A DNA stretch of 64,000 nucleotides from Chitinophagaceae bacterium (GCA_023957155.1 JAMLHK010000002.1:124001-188000), one strand, 5' to 3'. Positions 14,572 through 24,575 are shown, numbered from the stretch's first letter. A program made the numbers and translations. Notes: generated from the letters alone by a model not told the origin.

Positions 14572-15810
14572 ATGGATACGGATATGCCTGTTTCCTTTGA
14601 TAATACCGAAAACGCTTTTGCTTATAAAACTACCCGGGAGCTCAAAAAAGCCCGGTTCCTGTTCGCCATGATCGGATATCCGGCGATTGTGCGATGGGGT
14701 ATTCGCATTATTCCCTGGGCTTTAAAGAACAGGCTGCCGGTTACGGGACTGATCCGCCATACCCTTTTCAGGCAATTTGTAGGTGGCGAAACACTCGAAG
14801 AAACAGCTCAGGTAGCAAAAAAGTTAGGCGATTATAATGTACGTGTTATCCTGGATTATGGTGTGGAGGGGGGAGAAAAAGAGGAAACTGCCTTTGAACA
14901 TTCCATGGAAAAATTTATAGAGGTTATCCGGTATGCTGCTACCCGCCCCAATATCCCGTTCATAAGCGTTAAGGTTACCGGCTTTGCACGGGTGGGGCTA
15001 TTGGAAAAATTGGATTCTTCTGTTTCCGATCAGCAGGGACCGCTTATTAAGAGATACACCAAAGCGCTTGAAACGCTTAATGATGAGGAGCGTTCCGAAT
15101 GGGAGCAGGTTTGGAGAAGAATGGAAAGAATTTGCAGCGTTGCAGCGGAGAAAGGGGTGGGAGTGCTTGTAGATGCGGAAGAAACCTGGATACAGGATCC
15201 GGTAGATGTAATGACCATCCTCATGATGGAGAAATTCAACATGGAGAAGGCGGTAGTATATAATACTGTTCAGCTTTACCGTCATGACCGGTTAGGTTTT
15301 TTGAAAGATGCCCTGGAAGCCGCCGAACTTCGCCATTTTATTCTTGGGGTAAAGTTAGTCCGGGGTGCTTATATGGAAAAGGAAAGAGAGCGTGCGGCTA
15401 CAATGGGATATCCTTCGCCCATACAACCCGACAAAGCAGCTACGGATCAAGATTTTGATGATGCAATACGTTTTTGTATTGAGCATATCCATCGTATCTC
15501 GGTCATAGTGGCTTCTCATAATGAAGCCAGCAATCTCTATACCACCCGGCTGTTACGACAGCAAAACCTGCCTTTTGATCATCCCCATATCCATTTTTCA
15601 CAGCTGTATGGTATGAGCGATAATATCACTTTTAATCTTGCCCGGGCAGGTTGCGTGGTAAGTAAATACCTTCCCTTCGGACCAATTAAAGATGTGGCGC
15701 CTTACCTTATGCGCAGGGCACAGGAAAACAGCGCTATTGCCGGGCAAACGGGCAGGGAGCTAAGACGTATTAAAAAAGAACTGGAACGCCGGAGCCGGCA
15801 AAGGATATGA
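14572..15810 (+). CDS. Proline dehydrogenase
   Basis: Flavin-dependent proline dehydrogenase oxidises proline to 1-pyrroline-5-carboxylate and feeds electrons to quinone. The start at 14572 (MDTDMPVSFDNTENAFAYKT) fits monofunctional Bacteroidota homologues and the -7 box just upstream; the frame extends 20 codons further to 14512. The barrel shows VKLVRGAYMEKERERA, VASHNEASN and the substrate-carboxylate motif YLMRRAQENS near the C-terminus. The product is about 412 residues, so this is the stand-alone enzyme, not the PutA fusion. The next enzyme, P5C dehydrogenase, is encoded 27 kb away at 42204-43835. Confidence 0.93.
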   Translation: MDTDMPVSFDNTENAFAYKTTRELKKARFLFAMIGYPAIVRWGIRIIPWALKNRLPVTGLIRHTLFRQFVGGETLEETAQVAKKLGDYNVRVILDYGVEGGEKEETAFEHSMEKFIEVIRYAATRPNIPFISVKVTGFARVGLLEKLDSSVSDQQGPLIKRYTKALETLNDEERSEWEQVWRRMERICSVAAEKGVGVLVDAEETWIQDPVDVMTILMMEKFNMEKAVVYNTVQLYRHDRLGFLKDALEAAELRHFILGVKLVRGAYMEKERERAATMGYPSPIQPDKAATDQDFDDAIRFCIEHIHRISVIVASHNEASNLYTTRLLRQQNLPFDHPHIHFSQLYGMSDNITFNLARAGCVVSKYLPFGPIKDVAPYLMRRAQENSAIAGQTGRELRRIKKELERRSRQRI

Positions 15811-15926
15811 CCTCTTGAAAGCCTTGCAGGCAGAAGAAGTAAAGGTATAGTATATCTCCCGCTATATTATCGTAAACGATGCTTAAAGACGTATAAGCAG
15901 CAAATTACCCCTTACTATTAAATATT

Positions 15927-15934
15927 TATCTTTG
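15927..15934 (+). promoter_or_regulatory. -7 promoter box of the lipid/polyene tailoring operon
   Basis: TATCTTTG, an exact TAnnTTTG match, 31 bases before the GT2 start codon. No clear -33 TTTG was found at the right distance. Confidence 0.5.
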
Positions 15935-15964
15935 TGCGGGCTATCTAAACCTTACTGATTATTA

Positions 15965-17161
15965 ATGAGCGATATTCTATCTCTGACCACCCTTTTCAAC
16001 CGGTACCGTACCTGTGTAATTATTCCCACCTACAATAATGCAGATACCCTGCCGGCCGTAATTGCAGCCGTTAGTGAGTATACCCGGAATATTATTGTGG
16101 TCAACGATGGCTCTACTGATGATACGGCTTCCCTGTTGTCTTCTATACCGTATATTGATGTTATCGGGTATGGAGGTAACAAAGGTAAGGGAATGGCATT
16201 GCGGAAAGGGTTTAAAAGGGCGGTGGAATCGGGTTATCTGTATGCTATAACCATTGATTCTGATGGACAACATTTTGCCAGGGACCTGGAGCGGTTTATC
16301 GGCCGGCTCACAGAAGTTAAGGACACGATTATTATCGGCGCCCGTAATATGGATCACTCTTCTGTTCCGGGAAAGAGCAGCTTCGGCAACAGGTTTTCAA
16401 ATTTCTGGTTTAAAGTAGAAACCGGGATAAAAGTGCCCGATACTCAGTCCGGATACAGGCTTTACCCGGTAGATGCAATGAAAGGGATGCGTTTTTTTAC
16501 ACGCAGATATGAGTTCGAGGTCGAGGTGCTGGTAAGCGCTGCATGGAAAGGAATACCTGTTGAATCTGTTCCGGTTTCGGTATACTATGCCCCCAAAGAA
16601 AAACGGGTATCGCATTTTCGTCCATTCAAAGATTTCCTGAGAATAAGTCTGTTGAATTCCCTGCTGGTGCTGATTGCTTTTTTATATATCAAACCACGCA
16701 ATTTCCTGAGGTTGCTTTTTAAGCGAAAAAGCTGGGAAGCATTTTTCCGTGAGCAGGTATTAAATATAAATGAACCTCATTATATCAAAGCTTTTTCTGT
16801 TGCTTTGGGGGTTTGCATGGGTATTATGCCCGTTTGGGGATTTCAATTGATTACGGCTGTTTTTCTATCCATCATTTTTAAATTAAACAAGGCGCTGGTT
16901 ATTATAGCCGCTAATATTAGCATCCCCCCCATGATCCCCTTAGTTATTTTTTTCAGCTATAAAGCCGGTGCTATATGGATGGAAAACGGGGGAGACCAGC
17001 TGGCATTATCCGGCAGTCTTTCTTTTGAATCCGTTAAAAATAATTTCCGGCAATATCTTTATGGCGGTATTACACTGGCGCTGGTGTCGGGCATTGTTAG
17101 CGGGTTGCTTACCTGGGCATTGCTTGCATTTTTTAAAAAGAAAACAAGTACCGCAGTTTAA
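15965..17161 (+). CDS. Family 2 glycosyltransferase with C-terminal DUF2062 membrane domain
   Basis: 398 residues. The N-terminal GT-A domain (about 15-215) begins CVIIPTYNNADTLPAVI. It shows the nucleotide-binding VNDGSTDDTASLL and the metal-binding DSDGQH, typical of DPM-synthase-like GT2 enzymes acting on lipid carriers. The C-terminal part (about 270-390) is DUF2062: hydrophobic segments with GVCMGIMPVWGFQ and ISIPPMIPLVIFFS. This GT2-DUF2062 combination recurs in flexirubin and aryl-polyene-like clusters of Bacteroidota. It starts the operon; the MMPL fusion begins 11 bases after its stop. Donor and acceptor are unknown. Confidence 0.87.
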   Translation: MSDILSLTTLFNRYRTCVIIPTYNNADTLPAVIAAVSEYTRNIIVVNDGSTDDTASLLSSIPYIDVIGYGGNKGKGMALRKGFKRAVESGYLYAITIDSDGQHFARDLERFIGRLTEVKDTIIIGARNMDHSSVPGKSSFGNRFSNFWFKVETGIKVPDTQSGYRLYPVDAMKGMRFFTRRYEFEVEVLVSAAWKGIPVESVPVSVYYAPKEKRVSHFRPFKDFLRISLLNSLLVLIAFLYIKPRNFLRLLFKRKSWEAFFREQVLNINEPHYIKAFSVALGVCMGIMPVWGFQLITAVFLSIIFKLNKALVIIAANISIPPMIPLVIFFSYKAGAIWMENGGDQLALSGSLSFESVKNNFRQYLYGGITLALVSGIVSGLLTWALLAFFKKKTSTAV

Positions 17162-17172
17162 AACAGTCATTT

Positions 17173-20100
17173 ATGGAGAAGCTTTTTGCAGGCATATACC
17201 ACTATTTTAAAAAACGCAAGTGGCAATTGTACCTGCTCTTCTCTGTATTTATGTTAGGCGCAGCCTTTTTTGCCCTTCGGTTAAAATTTGAAGAAGATAT
17301 CACCAAGATACTCCCCAGGGATAAAAAAATTGACAAGCTAAACTATGTCTTCCAGCATGCCAAGTTTATGGATAAGCTGGTAGTTATGATATCCCTTAAG
17401 GATACCACGCAGTCTGTACCCGACAGCCTTATTGCTTTTGGAGATGCTTTTACGGAACAGTTGCAGGAAAAATGCGCTCCTTATATCAGCGGGATCAGTT
17501 ATAAGGTAGATGACGATATCCTCATGGAGTTGTTTGATGTGATCAATGCGCACCTGCCGGTTTATCTCACCACGGATGATTACCGCACTATTGACAGTCT
17601 TATTTCCCCGAAGGAAATAAGGCGAACCCTGGAACAGAATATCCGGACTTTAAGCTCTCCCGCAGGGATGGCATTGAATACGATGATCAGTAATGATCCG
17701 GTAGGGATTTCATTCATCGCGTTGAAAAAACTCCGGCAGCTTCAGTATGATGACACGTTTGAATTATACGATAATGCGGTATTAACTAAAGATCATAAAA
17801 ATCTTTTACTCTTTATAACGCCGGCATATCCACCTGGTAATACGGGTAAAAATGCTTTGTTTTTACAGGAGCTGGATAGCCTGATCCTTTCCCAGACCTC
17901 ATCGGCTTTCCCCGGGATCACGGCTTCTTATTTTGGCGCTACAGCAGTATCGGCGGGTAATGCTGCTCAATTAGAAAAAGATACTTTATTTACACAGACG
18001 GCTACTGTTATTTTTCTTATCCTCTTTATAGGGTTTTATTTTAAACGGGTAGCTGCACCGCTGCTGGTTATGATCCCGGTGGTATTCGGTGCTTTGTTTG
18101 CATTAATGATGGTCTATTTTATACGGGGTAGTATTTCGGTAATCGCTATGGGTACCGGTTCGGTAATATTAGGCATTGCTGTAAATTATTCCCTCCATGT
18201 ATTCAATCATTATCGTCATACCGGTGATATGCGGAAGGTGATTGGCGACCTTGCCTTCCCGCTTACACTTGGAGGTATTACTACCATTGGCGGTTTTTTT
18301 TGTCTCAACTTTGCCGCCTCTGAAATGTTAAAAGACCTGGGCCTTTTCGCCGGGTTTAGTCTTATAGGCGCTTCCATCTGTTCTCTCGTTTTCTTACCTC
18401 ATTTTCTTTCCTCCCGGAAGAAGGAAGAGGCGGTAGCCGCAACCCGGCACTCCTGGATAGACCGGGTTGCGGCACTCCGTCCCGATCAGAACCGGTATTT
18501 TATCATTGGCATTGTTATCCTTACCGTTGTATTTTTCTATACTTCCGGCCGGGTTGGTTTTGAAACCGAGCTGAATAATATGAACTACATGCCGGAGCAT
18601 TTGAAGCAGGCAGAAGCAAAGCTGAATCGTATCAATGAGGCGGCATTGCAATCGGTTTATCTGGTTGCCGAAGGAGAAACGCTTGATGAAGCATTAATGA
18701 ATAATGAGGAGCTGACGAAAGAAATAGAAAAATTTAAAAAGGAAGAGATCATCACTACCTATTCAGGAATAACCTCACTGCTGGTATCCGATACGTTACA
18801 ACGGCAAAGAATTGCGCAATGGAATACGTACTGGACCCCGGGAAAAAAGCAGCAGCTGTTATCGGCATTAAAACGGGAAGGTGCAGCTCTTGGATATAGC
18901 AATACGGCATTTGATGTGTTTGCATTGTTGCTGAACAAATCGTTTTACCCGCTTGACAGTACGGCAACACGTACGGTAAAAAATATCCTGCCCGGTGATT
19001 ATATTATTGAAGAACCGGGGAAAGCAACAATAGTTACCCTCTTAAAAGTGCCGGCACAAAATAAAGCGGCTGTTTACGAAGCCTTTGATAGCCGGCCCGG
19101 CGCAACGGCAACTGTGTTGGATAAGCAATACCTCACCGGCAAATTTGTTGAGCTGATCAATGCCGATTTTACTTATATAGCGTTCATTACCTCGCTGCTG
19201 GTATTTCTCGTGCTGCTGGTTACCTACGGAAGAATAGAACTGGCGCTGATGGCTTTTTTACCCATGCTTATAAGCTGGATATGGATATTAGGCATAATGG
19301 GTATGGCCGGTATCAAATTCAATATTATCAATATTATTGTGTCCACGCTGATATTCGGACTTGGCGATGATTATAGCATATTCATCATGGATGGATTGCT
19401 GCAGGAATATAAAGCCGGTAAGAAAAACCTTTCTTCCTTTAAGTCGTCCATCCTGCTTTCTGCCATTACCACTACGGTGGGACTTGGCGTGCTGATATTT
19501 GCCAAACATCCTGCGCTCCGGTCTATTGCCATGATTTCCATTATTGGTATTTTATGTGTCGTGCTGGTAGCCCAGGTATGCATACCCTTCCTGTTTTCGG
19601 TGTTGATCAGGAACAGAACCCGCAAAAAATTATTCCCGTGGACGTTTTGGGGATTATGTAAATCCCTGTTTGCCCAGCTCTGGTTTATGGGAGGCAGCAT
19701 TATTTTGGTTATTGTTGGTTTTTTGCTGGTAAAATGGAATCCTTTCAACCGGGAAAAAGGGAAAGCACTCTTTCATATTGTTATTGCACGGTTTTCAAGA
19801 TCGCTGATCTATGTTATGGCTAATGTGAGGAAAACCATCCTTAATCCGGCAGGTGAGGATTTTTTGAAGCCTGCGGTTATTATCTGTAATCACCAGTCGG
19901 GGTTGGATAACTTTGTCATGATGATGCAGTATCCGAAATTGATATTGCTTACGAGCGACAGGGTAAGACATGCTCCTGTTTCGGGTATGGTGGTACGTAT
20001 GGCCGATTATTATCCGGCATCAGATGGGGCCGAGGGTAGTATAAAAGAGATGAAGGAGAAAGTAAGGCAGGGCTATTCCATTGTCATATTTCCTGAAGGA

Positions 20101-21042
20101 ACCCGGTCGTCAGACGGGAAGATCAGCAGGTTTCATAAGGGCGCATTTTATATTGCAGAACAGCTTCAGATGGATATATTGCCTGTGGTTATTCACGGTA
20201 CCGGCTACACGATGACCAAGCATGATATCCTGGTAAAGGATGGAAAAATAACGGTTCAGATCTTACCCCGGATCACACCTGATGATATGACTTATGGCAA
20301 CGGGTATCGCGAACGGGCAAAACAGGTTGGACGCTATTTCCGAGCTGAATATGAAAAGCTGCGGGCATCGGTGGAAACGCCTTCGTGGTTCAGGGAGCAA
20401 TTGTTTTATAACTATATCTATAAAGGACCGGTGCTGGAATGGTATATGCGTGTTAAAGTAAGGCTGGAAAAGGATTATGCGCTTTTTCATGAGCTTTTAC
20501 CCCTGAAGGGAAAATTGCTGGATATTGGTTGCGGCTATGGATTTATGTCATATATGCTGCATTTTGCCGCAAGGGACAGGAATATTACGGGAATTGATTA
20601 TGATGAAGCAAAAACGGATGTGGCCGATCATTGTTTCAGTAAGAATGAGCAGATCAGCTTTAAACATGCAGATGTATTGCACTATCCTTTTCAAAAATAC
20701 GATGGTATTATTCTTGCTGATATGCTGCATTATCTTACCCCGGAACAGCAAAAGCAAATCATCCGGCAATGTATGGAAAGTTTAAATGAAGAAGGCGTAC
20801 TGCTGATCCGGGATGGAGATAAAGAACTGAAAGAAAAACACAAAGGCACGATGCTGACCGAATTTTTTTCTACCCGGCTGTTCCGTTTTAATAAAACCAC
20901 CCGGTCGGGGTTATCTTTTTTATCAGGAAGCATGATTGTTGAAACTGCGGCAGCCTGTAATATGGATTGGCGTAAAATAGATGAAACGAAATATACCTCT
21001 AATGTTATTTTTGTCATTCAAAACCGCAAAGGACTACAATGA
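17173..21042 (+). CDS. Triple fusion: MMPL/RND-type exporter + PlsC-like acyltransferase + SAM methyltransferase
   Basis: A 1289-residue, three-enzyme membrane protein. Residues 1 to about 860 are an MMPL/RND-like lipid exporter: one N-terminal membrane helix (17-37), a periplasmic loop, a bundle near 275-415, a second loop, and a second bundle near 665-815 containing the FGLGDDYSIFIMD motif. Residues about 890-1060 are a lysophospholipid acyltransferase with NHQSGLD (catalytic His and Asp, near 906) and FPEGTRS. Residues about 1090-1275 are a class I methyltransferase with LDIGCGYGF (near 1115). The stop overlaps the next start (ATGA). Inference: it exports a lipid-like product and modifies it at the inner membrane. 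I found no frameshift or internal stop, so the fusion looks genuine. Confidence 0.9.
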   Translation: MEKLFAGIYHYFKKRKWQLYLLFSVFMLGAAFFALRLKFEEDITKILPRDKKIDKLNYVFQHAKFMDKLVVMISLKDTTQSVPDSLIAFGDAFTEQLQEKCAPYISGISYKVDDDILMELFDVINAHLPVYLTTDDYRTIDSLISPKEIRRTLEQNIRTLSSPAGMALNTMISNDPVGISFIALKKLRQLQYDDTFELYDNAVLTKDHKNLLLFITPAYPPGNTGKNALFLQELDSLILSQTSSAFPGITASYFGATAVSAGNAAQLEKDTLFTQTATVIFLILFIGFYFKRVAAPLLVMIPVVFGALFALMMVYFIRGSISVIAMGTGSVILGIAVNYSLHVFNHYRHTGDMRKVIGDLAFPLTLGGITTIGGFFCLNFAASEMLKDLGLFAGFSLIGASICSLVFLPHFLSSRKKEEAVAATRHSWIDRVAALRPDQNRYFIIGIVILTVVFFYTSGRVGFETELNNMNYMPEHLKQAEAKLNRINEAALQSVYLVAEGETLDEALMNNEELTKEIEKFKKEEIITTYSGITSLLVSDTLQRQRIAQWNTYWTPGKKQQLLSALKREGAALGYSNTAFDVFALLLNKSFYPLDSTATRTVKNILPGDYIIEEPGKATIVTLLKVPAQNKAAVYEAFDSRPGATATVLDKQYLTGKFVELINADFTYIAFITSLLVFLVLLVTYGRIELALMAFLPMLISWIWILGIMGMAGIKFNIINIIVSTLIFGLGDDYSIFIMDGLLQEYKAGKKNLSSFKSSILLSAITTTVGLGVLIFAKHPALRSIAMISIIGILCVVLVAQVCIPFLFSVLIRNRTRKKLFPWTFWGLCKSLFAQLWFMGGSIILVIVGFLLVKWNPFNREKGKALFHIVIARFSRSLIYVMANVRKTILNPAGEDFLKPAVIICNHQSGLDNFVMMMQYPKLILLTSDRVRHAPVSGMVVRMADYYPASDGAEGSIKEMKEKVRQGYSIVIFPEGTRSSDGKISRFHKGAFYIAEQLQMDILPVVIHGTGYTMTKHDILVKDGKITVQILPRITPDDMTYGNGYRERAKQVGRYFRAEYEKLRASVETPSWFREQLFYNYIYKGPVLEWYMRVKVRLEKDYALFHELLPLKGKLLDIGCGYGFMSYMLHFAARDRNITGIDYDEAKTDVADHCFSKNEQISFKHADVLHYPFQKYDGIILADMLHYLTPEQQKQIIRQCMESLNEEGVLLIRDGDKELKEKHKGTMLTEFFSTRLFRFNKTTRSGLSFLSGSMIVETAAACNMDWRKIDETKYTSNVIFVIQNRKGLQ

Positions 21043-22547
21043 ACAGGTATGACATCGTGATCATCGGCAGCGGTATTGGCGGGTTAGTATGCGGCGCTAT
21101 ACTCAGCAAAGAAGGTTACCGCGTTTGTGTACTTGAAAAAAACAGGCAGATCGGCGGTAGCCTGCAAACCTTTTCCCGTGAGAAGGAAATATTCGATTCG
21201 GGTGTTCACTATATAGGGGGATTAGATAAGGGGCAGAATCTTTACCAGGTATTTAAGTACCTGAACGTGATAGACAAGCTGAAACTACAGCGGATGGATG
21301 AGGTCTTTGATAAGATTATTATCAGTGATGATCACAACATCTACCGGCAGGCGCAGGGGTATGATAATTTTATTAAGCATCTTGTAGCTGATTTTCCTGA
21401 AGAGGAAGCCGCCATTCGCCTTTATTGTGACAAGGTAAAAGAAGTATGTAGCCGGTTTCCCTTATATAATTTAAGAACAAACGGGCTATATGAGGAAAAG
21501 GCAGATGTGCTGACATTAGATACCTGCTCGGTGATCTCGTCTTTAACAAAAAACAAAATATTGCAGGCGGTGCTCGTTGGCAACAATGCGCTGTATGTGG
21601 GTAAGCCGGATGAAACCCCTTTCTATGTTCACGCGCTGATCATCAACAGCTATATTGAAAGTTCCTGGAAATGTATTAACGGAGGTTCGCAGATCGGAAA
21701 GGTTCTTGCCGCCAATATCAGGGATAGCGGGGGCGAGGTGATCAGGAATTGTGAAGTCACCCGGATCGTTACGGAGGGGGGCAGGGTAGTTTACGCAGAA
21801 GCTGCCAGTGGCGCCCGCTATTATGCCGATCAGTTTATCTCGAATATGCATCCGGCAAAAACCCTGGAGATGACCCATACGAACGTGATAAAAAATGTTT
21901 ACCGCAGGCGTATCGGTAGTCTGCCACATACCATTTCTTCTTTTTTAATTCATATCGTGTTAAAGAAGAATTGTTTTCGTTATTACGGGCATAACTTTTA
22001 TTATCATAAATCTGGTGAAATATGGAACCTGGCGGATTATACCGAAGACAATTGGCCGCTGGGTTATGCGTTGTTTTTTCCTCTTTCCTCTAAAACCGGG
22101 GTATACGCCGATACGATGAGCATATTTTCCTATATGCGATACGATGAGATGAAACCCTGGGAGCATACTTTTAACACGGTTTCTGCCGAAAGCGACCGGG
22201 GCGCAGACTATGAAGCGTTTAAAGAACATAAAGCGAAAATATTGTTGGATTGTGTAGAGGAAAGATTTCCGGGGCTGCGTGATTGTATCCGGTCTTATAC
22301 CACATCAACGCCGCTTTCTTACCGGGATTATATCGGTAATTATGACGGCTCTTTATATGGTATAGCAAAAGATTATAAAGATCCTTTAAAAACATTTATA
22401 TCGCCCCGTACCAAGCTGCAGAATCTGTATCTTACCGGGCAAAATATTAATATACATGGTGTGCTGGGATCTACCATTAGCGCTTTGTTAACTTGTGTAA
22501 CATTACTGGGTAACGAAAATGTGGTTGAAAAAATCAGGAATGCATAA
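21039..22547 (+). CDS. Phytoene-desaturase-like NAD(P)/FAD-dependent oxidoreductase (first copy)
   Basis: A 502-residue flavoprotein of the phytoene desaturase / carotenoid isomerase type. The dinucleotide-binding motif GSGIGGLVCGAIL is at residues 9-21, followed by EKNRQIGGSLQTF (the GG-doublet region), and a C-terminal FAD segment LYLTGQNINIHGVLGS. Its ATG overlaps the stop of the MMPL fusion. Members of this group in flexirubin and aryl-polyene clusters act on polyene or long acyl chains, but the reaction is unknown here. A related but distinct copy lies at 24686-26437. Confidence 0.87.
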   Translation: MNRYDIVIIGSGIGGLVCGAILSKEGYRVCVLEKNRQIGGSLQTFSREKEIFDSGVHYIGGLDKGQNLYQVFKYLNVIDKLKLQRMDEVFDKIIISDDHNIYRQAQGYDNFIKHLVADFPEEEAAIRLYCDKVKEVCSRFPLYNLRTNGLYEEKADVLTLDTCSVISSLTKNKILQAVLVGNNALYVGKPDETPFYVHALIINSYIESSWKCINGGSQIGKVLAANIRDSGGEVIRNCEVTRIVTEGGRVVYAEAASGARYYADQFISNMHPAKTLEMTHTNVIKNVYRRRIGSLPHTISSFLIHIVLKKNCFRYYGHNFYYHKSGEIWNLADYTEDNWPLGYALFFPLSSKTGVYADTMSIFSYMRYDEMKPWEHTFNTVSAESDRGADYEAFKEHKAKILLDCVEERFPGLRDCIRSYTTSTPLSYRDYIGNYDGSLYGIAKDYKDPLKTFISPRTKLQNLYLTGQNINIHGVLGSTISALLTCVTLLGNENVVEKIRNA

Positions 22548-24213
22548 GATATGGAAAATAGGGCAATGGCTGTTGTATGGCATTGGCTTTTTGATACTGC
22601 TGTTGCTGTGTGGGCTGGGTTATGTGGTTTATGTAAGTAAAACGGATCCACCTGCTGTTACACAGGTGGATAGTATACAATGGCAGCGTGAAGATCATGG
22701 GAATGGTTTTTATACGCTGGGTAACAACTGGCTGAGGAAAAGCGAATCGGGCTTATATGAGCTGTATGTAGAAGGTGATGCATTTGAAAGGGGAGTGGTG
22801 AATGGAAAGCTTTCCAAAGAATTGCTGGAAACCCAGGAAGACTATTTCAGTGCGCAAATCCGCAAAATGATTCCTTCTTCTTTTTACCTGCGTTTTTTAA
22901 AATACGTGATCGGCTGGTTTAACCGCAACCTGGACAGGTATGTGATTGATGAATATAAGCAGGAAATATACGGCATATCTGAATCTGCTTCTGACAGGTA
23001 CGGATATATCGGAACAAACTACCAGCGGATATTGAATTATCACGCTGCACACGATATTGGTCATGCGTTACAGAACATGGCGCTTGTCGGATGTACCTCT
23101 TTTGGCACCTGGGGAGGCGCATCGTCAGACAGTACCCTGATTATCGGAAGGAACTTCGATTTCTATGTAAGTGATGATTTTGCCAAAAACAAGATTATCC
23201 TGTTTGAAAATCCTTCACAGGGTTATTCCTTCATGAGTGTTACCTGGGGAGGTTTTATCGGCGTGGTATCGGGCATGAATGAAAAAGGTGTTACCGTAAC
23301 CCTTAATGCAGCTAAAAGCAGCATCCCTGCCGGTTCGGCCACCCCGGTGTCGCTCGTTGCAAGGGAGATCCTGCAATATGCGGCAACGATTGACGAGGCG
23401 GTTGCTATTGCGCATAAACGGACCATGTTTGTGTCTGAATCTTTTTTGGTTGGATCGGCAGCGGACAATAAGGCGGTGATCATTGAAAAAACACCGGATA
23501 CCCTGGATGTGTATGATCCGGGTTCGGATCATATTCTTTGTGCCAATCATTTTCAAAGTAAAGCCCTGGCAGGATCTGAACCTAATATCCGGCAGATCAG
23601 CGAGAGCGCATCGGATTACCGGTATAAACGGCTACAGGAGCTTTTAGGAGAAAAAGAAAAAAACACCGTGCTCAACACGGCGCGTATTCTGAGAGACAGG
23701 AAGGGGCTGCACGATACGGATATCGGTATGGGTAATGAAAAAGCGCTGAATCAGCTCATCGCCCACCACTCCGTTATTTTTGAACCCCAGAAGCTGTTGG
23801 TGTGGGTATCCACTTCTCCCTGGCAGCTCGGCGAATATGTAGCTTATGATCTGCATAAGGTTTTTGCCTCCGGCAGGTTACAGGAAAACCGGGAAATACA
23901 GGAACCGGCACTGGCGATTCCTGCCGACACTTTTCTGCTTAGCCGGCAGTATAATGAATTTGAAAAGTTCAGTGAATATAAGCGCCGGATATCTGAGGGT
24001 AAAGAGATCAGTACAGACAGCTTGGTCAGCAGTAATCCGCAATTTTACCATAGTTATGTACTGGCAGGAGATTACTGTTTTAAGCGTAAGGACTTCAGCC
24101 GTGCCATCACCTATTATGAGCAGGCGCTAACTAAAGAAATTGCTACCAGCCAGGAAGAAGCGTATATCAGGCAGCAGATAGCCCGTATTCAAAAACAACT
24201 TCAATCAAAATGA
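22540..24213 (+). CDS. C45-family autoproteolytic acyltransferase/hydrolase, membrane anchored
   Basis: A 557-residue protein of the C45 (acyl-CoA:6-aminopenicillanate acyltransferase-like) Ntn-hydrolase group. The start at 22540 overlaps the previous stop by 8 bases; an upstream ATG at 22519 is less likely. Residues about 5-30 form one membrane helix. The autocatalytic cleavage site is at VGCTSFG: Cys185 would become the new N-terminal nucleophile. NFDFY and WGGFIGVVSGMNEKG follow, as in the family. A TPR-like segment (FKRKDFSRAITYYEQAL) closes the protein. Homologues occur in flexirubin-type clusters, where an acyl-transfer step is suspected. Here it could acylate or deacylate the exported product. 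Confidence 0.85.
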   Translation: MHKIWKIGQWLLYGIGFLILLLLCGLGYVVYVSKTDPPAVTQVDSIQWQREDHGNGFYTLGNNWLRKSESGLYELYVEGDAFERGVVNGKLSKELLETQEDYFSAQIRKMIPSSFYLRFLKYVIGWFNRNLDRYVIDEYKQEIYGISESASDRYGYIGTNYQRILNYHAAHDIGHALQNMALVGCTSFGTWGGASSDSTLIIGRNFDFYVSDDFAKNKIILFENPSQGYSFMSVTWGGFIGVVSGMNEKGVTVTLNAAKSSIPAGSATPVSLVAREILQYAATIDEAVAIAHKRTMFVSESFLVGSAADNKAVIIEKTPDTLDVYDPGSDHILCANHFQSKALAGSEPNIRQISESASDYRYKRLQELLGEKEKNTVLNTARILRDRKGLHDTDIGMGNEKALNQLIAHHSVIFEPQKLLVWVSTSPWQLGEYVAYDLHKVFASGRLQENREIQEPALAIPADTFLLSRQYNEFEKFSEYKRRISEGKEISTDSLVSSNPQFYHSYVLAGDYCFKRKDFSRAITYYEQALTKEIATSQEEAYIRQQIARIQKQLQSK

Positions 24214-24575
24214 TTAAGGGTATTGGAACAGATATTGTTGAAACCGACCGGATTGCAAAAGCAATTGAAAAAGAGCAGGGTTTCCGGGAACTGGTTTTTT
24301 CTAAGCATGAGATAGCCTATTGCGAATCCAGGGCGAATAAATATGAACACTATGCTGCGCGGTTTGCAGCAAAGGAGGCTTTCTTTAAAGCAATAGGCAC
24401 GGGCTGGAAAACCGGAACGGCTTTTAATGAAGTGGAAATATATCATGCGGAGAATGGTAAGCCGGAACTCCGTATTCATGGTGAAACGGAAAACACGATT
24501 GGCACCGTGCAGATCCAGGTTTCGTTATCACATATCAAGACTATGGCGGTGGCTGTGGTGCTGGTTATGCAATAA
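24210..24575 (+). CDS. acpS: Holo-[acyl-carrier-protein] synthase (AcpS type)
   Basis: A 121-residue phosphopantetheinyl transferase of the trimeric AcpS type. It shows GIGTDIVETDRIAKAI with the metal-binding Asp at the N-terminus and AARFAAKEAFFKAIGTG with the second acidic ligand in the middle. Its ATG overlaps the C45 stop (ATGA). Its place in the operon suggests that it primes a carrier protein used in this pathway, or that it is the housekeeping enzyme captured here. No carrier protein or ketosynthase gene is in the window. Confidence 0.92.
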   Translation: MIKGIGTDIVETDRIAKAIEKEQGFRELVFSKHEIAYCESRANKYEHYAARFAAKEAFFKAIGTGWKTGTAFNEVEIYHAENGKPELRIHGETENTIGTVQIQVSLSHIKTMAVAVVLVMQ

